A stretch of DNA of 64,000 nt from Linnemannia schmuckeri (lineage: Eukaryota > Mortierellomycota > Mortierellomycetes > Mortierellales > Mortierellaceae): assembly GCA_029449235.1 (NCBI GenBank), contig JANATG010000020.1, forward strand, positions 124,001 through 188,000, in the 5' to 3' direction. The translations under genes were made by a program, and so were the position numbers. This document shows positions 56,071 through 64,000 of the stretch, piece by piece. Numbering within the stretch: the stretch's first letter is position 1; the number at the start of each line of letters is the position of its first letter. The notes beneath the pieces are model-generated. The model searched no databases, had not been told where the DNA came from, and saw only the letters and a list, made by a program, of their open reading frames with translations.

Positions 56071-58540
56071 ATGGACTTGTTTCGTATGCTCGGAGGCGGT
56101 GCCCGCTTTGACAAGAAGCGCTTCAAGGAGGATATCGAGGTCTTTCAAGTATGTACCTTTCCTCCCTCACACTTCATACCTTACACATCACTACACCCAA
56201 TTGGAACAACCAGCCCATTCTTGCTTACAAGGAAGACACAGCTACCGAACCAAGATTGCTTATTCAATATCTTTACTCTTTTATAAACTGAAATCTTTAT
56301 TAGCCTAAAGCAGCTTCTACTGGCCTGAACGCTGATGCCGAGGCTGCTCTTGCAACCGAGCTCGACTTTTTCAAAAATAAGAAGCCTGTTGCAAAGAAGG
56401 CACCCGTTGCCAAGAAGCCCGTTAAGAAAGGTACAGACTGCTCTGCTTGTCATGCTAGGATTGTAATACCGCTTCGATAATAATGTGTTATTCTTGGGCT
56501 GACTTGTAACATTGTTCATTATTGTCTCAAATAGCTAAGAGCGACAGTGAGAGCGGAAGTGACGACGACGACGACGAGGATGACAGCGGCGAGAGCAGCG
56601 GCGAGGATCAGACACACGAGGGCGATGATGAATCACAGGACGAGGACAACGACGAGGAAGACTCAGAGGAAGACCAGGAGGAGGATGAAGAGGAGTCGAT
56701 TGGATTCGACAGCACCGAACAGCTTTCACTGTTCCGCAGCCACTTGAAGATCAAGGTCTACGGTACTGATATCCCCAACCCCTTCAGGTCCTTCAGCGGA
56801 CTCGCCAAACAATACAAACTGGAGCCCTACCTCGAGCGCAACATTCTCGCCTCTGGATTCAAGAAGCCTACACCCATTCAGATGCAGGCTATTCCTGTTA
56901 TTCTGCATGTAAGATTTTGGGCGACTTCCTACTCTGTTTCTTCACCGGGAGAGCAAGATTTATAACACAAGCAAGTGTGCTGGAAGTTAACAAACTTGTT
57001 GATATTTGAAAATGACTATTAGGGTCGTGATGTGATGGCTATGGCACCTACTGGTTCGGGAAAGACAATGGCATTTGTATTGCCCATATTGCACGATCTC
57101 AAGGGACCCGAGAAGGTCGGCTACAGAGCTGTCATTATTTCCCCTACCCGTGAATTGGCTACTCAGGTATGATTTTAGAAGACGTTTGACTGCGGCACGT
57201 AGGGATACTGATGTTCAAATGGACTCTCAAAGGGATATCGAGGCTGACCCGGTTCATTTTCGTGTGTATATTATAGATCTTCAACCAAATCAAGAAGCTG
57301 AGTGTCGGAAGAAAGTTCAAGATCTGCATGTTGACCAAGGCCACAGCTGCCACGCAGGGACAGGCGCCTCATCTTCGCCAGAAATACGATATTCTCATCA
57401 GTACACCCCTTCGACTCGTTCATGCCATTCAGCAGGAAAAGATGGAGCTCGGACAGTAAGGAACCCATACTACATATCCTATGCCCAGATTTCGCATGCT
57501 GTGACCTTGGCATATATCAGAAACTCACCCAAGATTTATTTACAACACTTTTTAATAGCGTTCGTCACCTGATTCTGGATGAGGCTGATAAGTTGCTGGA
57601 GCAAGGATTCTTAGAGCAGACAGACGAGATTTTCGCAGCATGTTCGCACCCTTCCATCCAAAAGTCGCTCTTCAGTGCCACGCTTCCGTCAGGAGTCGAG
57701 GCTCTCGCCAGCACCTTTATGAGATCACCCATCAGAATTGTTATCGGATCCAAGAACGCCGCCACAGAGACTATCAACCAAAAGCTTGTCTATTGTGGAT
57801 CTGAAGAAGGCAAACTCATCGCTATCCGCCAGCTTATTCAGGGCGGCCTCAAGCCCCCAGTCCTGATCTTTGTGCAGAGTATCGAGCGTGCCAAGGAGTT
57901 GTTCCACGAGTTGATTTATGATGGTATCCATGTCGACGTTATCCACTCTGAGCGTACAAAGGCCCAGCGTGACAAGATTGTCGAGAGCTTCCGTCAGGGC
58001 AAGGTGTGGGTTTTGATTGCCACAGAGTTGATGGCTCGTGGTGTGGATTTCAAGGGTGTGAACCTGGTCATCAACTACGATTTCCCTCAGACAGTCCAGT
58101 CTTATATCCATCGTATCGGTCGTACCGGTCGTGCTGGTCGTTCTGGAGAGGCCGTGACTTATTTCACTAACGAGGATCAGACCTACCTCAAGAGCATTGT
58201 CAACGTCATGCGGGAATCTGGATGTGAAGTCGCCGATTGGATGCTGGCCATGAAGAAGCCAAGGTAAGATTACTGGACGAGAACAGGTGTCTTTGGCTTA
58301 AGATGTGTTTTTACTTCATTTTGAAGCCATTTTCCTAACATGTTTTTAAATTATTTTGTACGCTTCAATAGCAAAAACGAGAAGAAAAACTTGAGAAAGA
58401 TGCCATTGGGACGCAGCACGATCAACACAATGTCGTCATATGACAAGAAGAAGATTGCACACAAGCGGGATATAATTGCCAATAGCAAGAAGAGGAAGGC
58501 GAACGGAAGTACCCTAGCACCTGCCAATGGCGCTGACTAG
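56071..58540 (+). CDS. ROK1: DEAD-box RNA helicase ROK1/DDX52
   Basis: Nucleolar helicase for small-subunit (18S) rRNA processing. Seven exons (56071-56148, 56304-56430, 56535-56908, 57023-57166, 57277-57455, 57559-58263, 58372-58540). An N-terminal acidic stretch (SDDDDDEDDSGESSGED...EEDQEEDEEE) follows a Lys/Ala/Pro linker. The Q motif region is FSGLAKQYKLEPYLERNILASGFKKPTPIQMQAIP, then I APTGSGKT, Ia PTRELATQ, II LDEADK, III SATL, IV VLIFVQS, V ATELMARGVDFKG, VI HRIGRTGRAGRSG. The LF-RSHLKIKVYGTDIPNPF segment before the Q motif identifies the ROK1 subfamily. The C-terminus is basic (KKNLRKMPLGRSTIN...KKRKANG), as in the family. All phases close. Confidence 0.96.
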
Positions 58541-58764
58541 AAGAAGAAGAAGGCTACTCCCGCCGAATCTTCCTAGTTATTTTCATTCAGACATCCCCAT
58601 TCTCTCACTGCATCTTTTTTTCATTTTTCGCATTCAAAATATACTCGTTAATCACGCATATATCGCGTTGGAGGATGCAATGGCTGAAATAATGTTACAG
58701 ATGATCTATTGTGTGTATAGTCTACATTGAGGTATCGTGGAAAACAAGAGGACAAGAGATAAGT

Positions 58765-59682
58765 CTAGAGCTTGACGAACTTGGCCTGGAGGAATCTTCG
58801 GTCAAGACTCAGGTCCATGGCTCTGTTAATCGTCTCGCGATGGACATACCCACACTCCTCCACCCTGAACCCCTCCTTCTCAAACAGCTCTGTCATCTGT
58901 TCGACCGAAAAGAAATGCGACATGGTTCCATCTTGACGGACATACAAGTTGGTATCCAGCATATGGCCTGGGTTCGAACTGAACTTGACCTGCGCCGCAT
59001 CATACACCGCATAGTCTCGGAAACAAATCATCCCGCCGGGCTTCATGACCTCCTTGATATTCCGGACTGCGGCCTCGAGTTTCTCGGCGGGGATAGCGGA
59101 GAGGACAAAGATCGAGGAGACAATGTCGAGGGACCCTGCGGGGATGGTATCGGTGAGGGGGTCCTTGGTCAGGTCGCAGACGAAAGCCGAGCAGCGACCC
59201 TGGGGGTAATCCTCGTGCTGTTTGACCAATTCGATGGCGTGGGGTGCGAAATCGCAAGCGTACATGAATAACCGTTTGTTGAGATCCAGAACTGGGAAGA
59301 TGAAGTTGCCGACTCCACAGCCAATCTCCAAGCAATTGATGGTTCTCTCGTTGTCTCCGTCGGCGGTCGCCTTTTCACCAAAGATAGAGAACTCACGCTC
59401 GATCCAGTGGCGGTCCTTGTAGAAGCGGGTTTCGTTGCGTTTATAGAAGCGGTCCCAGTTCTTGGCGGCCTCATTCTTGTACTTGTTGACCCAGAATGGC
59501 TTGATGGCCTTGTCCTTGGAGATGACGCCCTGGGCGTATTCGAGCTTCTCGGGCGAGATGATGGATGCTGGGAGGGGTTGTTGGAGTCTGACTTGGCGGA
59601 CTTCGATACTTGACAGCTGCTGCTGCTCCTCTGCTCCTGCTCCTGGTGCTACTGGGTCCTGTGATGGTTGTTCCTGAGCCAT
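58765..59682 (-). CDS. tRNA m3C-type methyltransferase (METTL2/6/8, TRM140 group)
   Basis: Single exon, 305 residues. SAM-dependent Rossmann methyltransferase: motif I INCLEIGCGVGNFIFPVLD, acidic loop YACDFAPHAIELVKQ, FVCDLTKDPLTDTIP, motif IV VSSIFVLSAIPAEKLEAAV, then MICFRDYAVYDAAQVKF and NLYVRQDGTMSHFFSVEQM. The pre-Rossmann block FWVNKYKNEAAKNWDRFYKRNETRFYKDRHWIEREF is diagnostic for the family that makes 3-methylcytidine at tRNA position 32. Whether it acts on Thr, Ser or Arg tRNAs cannot be read from sequence. The N-terminus (residues 1-30) is Gln/Pro/Ala-rich. It shares a 300-bp divergent promoter with MAK11. Confidence 0.93.
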   Translation of the reverse strand: MAQEQPSQDPVAPGAGAEEQQQLSSIEVRQVRLQQPLPASIISPEKLEYAQGVISKDKAIKPFWVNKYKNEAAKNWDRFYKRNETRFYKDRHWIEREFSIFGEKATADGDNERTINCLEIGCGVGNFIFPVLDLNKRLFMYACDFAPHAIELVKQHEDYPQGRCSAFVCDLTKDPLTDTIPAGSLDIVSSIFVLSAIPAEKLEAAVRNIKEVMKPGGMICFRDYAVYDAAQVKFSSNPGHMLDTNLYVRQDGTMSHFFSVEQMTELFEKEGFRVEECGYVHRETINRAMDLSLDRRFLQAKFVKL

Positions 59683-59982
59683 TGGTTGATTGATATCGGT
59701 ACTGGTTGTGTGAGGTTGTGTTGAGGGCGAAGGGAATTGAAGAGAGAGAAGTAAAAGAGCAAAGGCTGTTGGCTACTGATTAAATTTTTGTCTGTCTGTG
59801 TGCCTGGCAGTGATCAAACTGGGACATCAGTGTGCGAAAAATCAACAGTGACTGCTTTCCTTATTTTCTTTTTTTTTTTTTCTTTTTTTTTAGAAGCTGA
59901 GGCATAGAAGGCACTGAGTTCTTGACACTAGAGGACATTCCTTCCTGCTTCACATTCATCAATTCACACACAACAACACATC
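59683..59982. promoter_or_regulatory. Divergent promoter methyltransferase/MAK11
   Basis: 300 bp between start codons. A T-rich tract at 59868-59891 on the MAK11 side; attaaatttttg at about 59777-59788 resembles the RRPE element of ribosome-biogenesis promoters in other fungi, a weak match only. Confidence 0.55.
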
Positions 59983-61723
59983 ATGGATAAACAAAAGAAG
60001 CCTCTCAAGAGCGCACTCAAGAAGACCACCCCTGCCGCAGTTGCCGCAGCACCCGCTCCATCGACCACACAAAAGCGCAAGCACACCCCCACCGTCTCCA
60101 CAAAGCCCACTGCCAACGCCAATAACAACAATAAACGCACCAAGCCCGATCCTTCAAACAACAAGAACAAGGCCACCGCAGGATCAAAACCTAACAACAA
60201 GAAGAGCATGAAGACCAAGCCTAACAACAACAACAACAACGGAAAGAAGGGAGGACCAGTTACTGGAGGCGCCAAGAAGGTTACTGTTGCCGCGCCAGTC
60301 AAGAAGGTGGTCGCCAAGCCCAAGAAGATCGAAGTTGTCCCTGAGGGCGCCACCTTGGAGGATTTCCGAATTGTTGCAGGAACTTATGAGAACATTCTCT
60401 ATGGTGTTGATGCCTACTGGAATGAGGTAAAGATAATTGTTGAGCTGTTCGAATTGTGCATTATTTATTTGTTGTTTTTCACGGTAGGGTTGTCATATAT
60501 CGTAAACGAAACTAACACGCTATCTTGTCTTTCTGATGGCAACTCTATACAATAATAGGACATGACGCTGAGACTGTCACCAATTTTCATCTTCTCGGCA
60601 CATATCGGCTGCATCAAATCATTAGCCATCGGCGGCCACTTCTTGGCCTCTGGCAGCACCGATGAAAAGATCCAACTCTACGATTTGAAGCGTCGCAAGG
60701 AACTGGGAGCCCTTCTCCAACACCAGGGCACCATCACCGCCCTGACCTTCCACACCAAAACTCATATGCTCTCTGGATCGGACGACGGCAAGATCTGTGT
60801 CTGGCGTACAAAGGATTGGGAATGTCTCAAGATCATGAAGGGTCATCAGGCGTCCGTTCATTCAATTGCGATCCACCCTTCGGGAAAGATTGCATTGTCG
60901 GTCTCGGTGGACCATTCGGTTCGGTTGTGGAATTTGTTGCTTGGAAAGCAGGCTAGCATGACGCGTTTGCAAGGAGAGGGGCTGAAGGTTGTTTGGAACC
61001 CTTCGGGAACTGGGTATTCGATTATGTTTGATCAGGAGGTTGGCATCTATGACATGGCCGTAAGTCTTTTTCTCTTTTCCACGCGTTTCCGTTGCTAAAC
61101 ACTTGTTATTATACTTTGTTCCGCGCGACTAACTAACATCTATACTTGTTGAACTATGTGGAGAATAGACGGCAAAGTGCATCCGCACGATCAAGCCCGC
61201 AAAGAAGACGCGTCTGAACACAATGATCTACTACAAGGACGATTACCTGGTGGTCGGCTGCGAGGACAAGATGATCCGGATCTACAACACCGCCACGGGC
61301 GCACTCGTTAAGACCCTCGTTGGTCACGGCAACCGTATCAAGGACCTCGACCTCGTCACTGTGCCCTACACCCCCGAAGAAACTTCGAACAAGGACTTTG
61401 TGGGCCGCCCCGGAACCAAGATGTGCGATCTCTTGACGAGTGTTTCCTCGGAGGGCAAGATCTTGGTCTGGAACATGGAGGATGTTGTTGCGCCTGCTGC
61501 TTCGGCAGAGGAGATGATGATGAAGACGTTTATTGGAGAGCACAAGACGGATATGAGGGTTACCTGTGTTTCGGTCCAGAAGGGAATCTGGAAGAATAAT
61601 GGTGTCCAGAGCTTTGTTGCTGATGGTGAAGAGGAGGAGGAAGAGGAGTCTGCGGATGAGGAGCTTGAGGGTGCTACTGCTGCTGCTGAGGATAGCGATG
61701 AAGAGGAGGAAGACAGCGAGTAG
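59983..61723 (+). CDS. MAK11: WD-repeat ribosome biogenesis protein MAK11/PAK1IP1
   Basis: 60S pre-ribosome assembly factor. Three exons (59983-60426, 60559-61059, 61169-61723) give 499 residues. The first ~120 residues are a basic, Asn/Lys-rich extension (KKPLKSALKKTT..., NNNNKRTKPDPSNNKNK) that should act as a nucleolar targeting region. WD repeats follow: AHIGCIKSLAIGGHFLASGSTDEKIQLYDL, HQGTITALTFH..MLSGSDDGKICVW, GHQASVHSIAIHPSGKIALSVSVDHSVRLWNLLLGK, DDYLVVGCEDKMIRIYNTATG. The first four repeats and the LLGKQA..RLQGEGLKVVWNPSGTGYSI block match MAK11. The C-terminus is acidic (EEEEEEESADEELEG...). The long basic N-terminus is unusual for the family. Confidence 0.94.
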
Positions 61724-62182
61724 TCTAGTAATACAAAGAACCCAGCCTTTTTTTTTTTTTGTTTTATTTGTTCGATGTGTCCATGGGTCCTTCTTTACGA
61801 CCATCATTCCTTAATAATCAAACAATCAACGGTATAAGCTATGACGAAGGATATGTCATTTTGCATTGATGGTTTATTGTGTATGTGTGTATATGCATGT
61901 ATGTTGTGTGTGTGTTGTGTGTATCACAGTGTGGTGTTCAAAGACAAAGATATGAAAGAATAAAGAGGACAACCTCCTAACGACCACATCCAATGTGGCT
62001 ATAAAAGGCTTTGTAGCACTCGCTTTTTTGCTCCTTCCCTTCCCTTCCCTCAACTGAATCAGCCCCAACGGTAAGAAACGAACAGAAAACGAAGCTCGGC
62101 ATTGAGAATCCTTAGTCCCTATGACAAGAGGCCCCTTGTCCTCAACGACCGACGACATCCTATCCTGTCCTTGCCATTTCAC
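61724..62182. other. Convergent intergenic region
   Basis: 3' flanks of MAK11 and the Gln-rich gene. gt/gtgt-rich microsatellite at 61880-61922. No gene seen. Confidence 0.55.
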
Positions 62183-64000
62183 TCATTTATGTTGTTCCTT
62201 CTCGTCATTTTCCTCCTCACCCAACTCCTGCTTATCTGCCCCATATAAGACCTCGCCCAGTTGGCGGTTCTGCTCGGTTGTCATCAACGACGGCAGAGGG
62301 ATTTGGTTGACCCTCGCCTGTCCCAATCCTCCTCTACTGCCCCCTCCAAGTCCTCCCTCCCACTGTCCTTGCAGTCCTGGCAGTCCTTGGGATTGTTGAA
62401 CCTGAACCTGCTGAACCTGAACCTGCTGAGCCAGAGTCATTCCGAGTCGCGCCTGCTCCTGACTCTGACTCTGCACAAGCGCACGCGTCAGCGGGTCCTG
62501 TCCCTGCATCTCGTAACTCCTCTGCAACGTCCTCTGTTCGACTTGGGTCTGAAGCTGCTCCAGCAGTTGTCGTTGCTCTTCCTCGTGAAGGGCGTATTGA
62601 CCAAGTTGCTGTTGCTGTTGCTCTTGGAGGATCTGTTGGTACTCACGTTGTAACTGGACTTCTTTGTCTTGGGAAGCCAACATGATCTGAGGCGATGGTG
62701 GTTCGACGGCCTGTTGTTGGTGTTGGTGATACTGTTGGGAGAGGAACCCGAGGTCTGCTTTGGGGGTTTGCGAGGGGTTGTTGCGTTGATGTTGGTGTTG
62801 GTGCTGCCCAGAGTTGAATCCTTGCTGGTTTGGCAACATGTACTGTTGTTGGAGCTGATGTCGTTGTTGAAATTGCTGCTGGATCTGCTGCTGCTGTCGC
62901 TGGTGTAGAACTTGGTTCTGTCGGATCTGTTGGTGAAGTTGTTGCTGTTGTTGGAAGATTAGCCGCGGGTGGATAGCTCTCGAGCTCGGGTATTGGGATG
63001 ATGATGCGGAGCCAGTCAACCATGGTTGAACAGGCGGAGTCAAGGTTTCGCCGATGAACTGGTTGCCGCCGCTGCCGTTGCTGTTGGTAGTGCTTTGGAG
63101 GTGATGATGTTCATGTTGTTGTTGGAGTTGGCGAGGGTCCTGGAATTGGCGCGCGGAGAGAAATGCCGTGTTTGAATCGACACCGTTGTCACCGTCCAGG
63201 TCCTCTATCGGGTCGTATGTTGTCTGCGACCAACGCTGCTGTTGTCCTCCCGCTGAGAGGTGATCTCCTTCCTGCTCCTGATGCTGATCTTGGTACCGTG
63301 GTTGGTGCTGCGGCTGAAGGGGTTGTTGAGGTCGAGAGTGGAGTTGATGAAGTTGATGTTGTTGTTGGTTGTGTTGAAGAGGAAGTTGTGGTTGTGCTTG
63401 GTACTGGGGAGGTTGCTGCGCCTGTTGTTGTGGTGGTGGTTGGTGGAAAGGTTGTTGGGTCGACGAGGATGAGGGCTCTGAGGTGTAGGAGACGACGTTG
63501 TTCTTGGACGTGTACATTTGATCCTGCTCGTGTCTGGCATGCCACGACCTCATAGATGCCATCTCTTGTGCGACCAGCCTCTGTCCAAAACTGTGGACTG
63601 ACTCCATGATCTGAAGAAACCCGTCCTCACCCATTTCGCTCGCCATCGTGCCCCCTCCTCCAAGACCGAACGTCGCTCCTGTCGTTCCCATTGCTGCCAT
63701 CGATGGCTGAGGAATCATCGCGCTATGATGAAGATCCTGTGACATCAAGGGCAACATGTAGCTCGGTATCTGCTGTTGCTGCTGTTGTTGTTGCTGCTGT
63801 CCTTCGAACATCGGGTTGTGGTCCGCCTGGTTTTGGAACGGCAGGTGAAGCCCACTGCGTGAGTTCGGGACGCGAACAGCTACGATTAGAGGGATCTCGT
63901 CATCGTCGTCGCTGTCGAACTTGGGGGTGAATGGCGCGCAGAGGAGAAGGCTTGGTGCTTGTTCGGTAAGTCGAGTTGGGTTAGACTCGTCCTCGCCTGC
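62183..64000 (-). CDS. Gln-rich protein, 5' end outside window
   Basis: Open on the minus strand from the window edge (64000) to the stop at 62183: 605 residues, no intron needed. The frame continues upstream of the internal Met at 63811 (…FDSDDDDEIPLIVAVRVPNSRSGLHLPFQNQ), so the true start lies beyond the window. About a quarter of residues are Gln (tracts of up to 10), with His, Pro and Leu. A short less repetitive segment (FLQIMESVHSFGQRLVAQEMASMRSWHARHEQDQ, about 63620-63520) may be helical. There is no recognised domain. Gln/His-rich proteins of this kind are often transcription regulators, but nothing here proves that. It shares composition with, but not visible homology to, the kinase N-terminus at 14.4-16.9 kb. 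Confidence 0.75.
   Translation of the reverse strand, partial: AGEDESNPTRLTEQAPSLLLCAPFTPKFDSDDDDEIPLIVAVRVPNSRSGLHLPFQNQADHNPMFEGQQQQQQQQQQIPSYMLPLMSQDLHHSAMIPQPSMAAMGTTGATFGLGGGGTMASEMGEDGFLQIMESVHSFGQRLVAQEMASMRSWHARHEQDQMYTSKNNVVSYTSEPSSSSTQQPFHQPPPQQQAQQPPQYQAQPQLPLQHNQQQHQLHQLHSRPQQPLQPQHQPRYQDQHQEQEGDHLSAGGQQQRWSQTTYDPIEDLDGDNGVDSNTAFLSARQFQDPRQLQQQHEHHHLQSTTNSNGSGGNQFIGETLTPPVQPWLTGSASSSQYPSSRAIHPRLIFQQQQQLHQQIRQNQVLHQRQQQQIQQQFQQRHQLQQQYMLPNQQGFNSGQHQHQHQRNNPSQTPKADLGFLSQQYHQHQQQAVEPPSPQIMLASQDKEVQLQREYQQILQEQQQQQLGQYALHEEEQRQLLEQLQTQVEQRTLQRSYEMQGQDPLTRALVQSQSQEQARLGMTLAQQVQVQQVQVQQSQGLPGLQGQWEGGLGGGSRGGLGQARVNQIPLPSLMTTEQNRQLGEVLYGADKQELGEEENDEKEQHK

Overview
The window looks like nuclear DNA of a filamentous fungus, most likely an early-diverging one (Mucoromycota; Mortierellaceae-like is my best guess). 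The reasons are short GT..AG introns with GTAAGT-type donors, pyrimidine-rich leaders, monocistronic genes on both strands, a CotH-family secreted protein, F-box/LRR families in decay, a Crinkler-type P-loop NTPase relic, and a Tad-like LINE. The lineage call rests on remembered family distributions. I see no rRNA, tRNA, CRISPR array or operon.

Layout. 0-6.3 kb is accessory DNA: two minisatellites, a frameshifted F-box/LRR relic and a dead piggyBac-like transposon with recognisable inverted ends. 6.7-24.5 kb carries minus-strand genes: acyl-CoA thioesterase (7 exons), free methionine-R-sulfoxide reductase (3 exons), a very large Gln-rich TKL-type protein kinase (10 exons), a thioredoxin fused to a phosphatase-like domain without catalytic residues, and a GNAT acetyltransferase. 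24.8-38 kb is again accessory: a decayed Crinkler-type gene, a SINE-like insertion with a perfect 16-bp target duplication, an LRR relic, an intact secreted CotH protein, a degenerate minisatellite, a decayed LINE copy, a 540-bp near-perfect palindrome, and an F-box pseudogene lying just upstream of its intact paralogue.

41-64 kb is mostly housekeeping: a long single-exon SPO11, a young 5'-truncated LINE inserted 57 bp upstream of the SPO11 start, mitochondrial glycine dehydrogenase (P-protein), LMW protein tyrosine phosphatase, and a run of translation and ribosome genes (HisRS <-> ROK1, tRNA m3C-type methyltransferase <-> MAK11, as two head-to-head pairs). A partial Gln-rich protein leaves the window at the right edge.

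Exon boundaries were derived by eye from splice consensus and reading-frame continuity. In all spliced genes called as CDS the phases close without a break. The most unusual signals are a WNK-like relocation of the catalytic lysine in the TKL kinase, the thioredoxin-pseudophosphatase fusion, three dispersed copies of a short coding-like element, and three retroposon insertions whose target-site duplications can be read directly.
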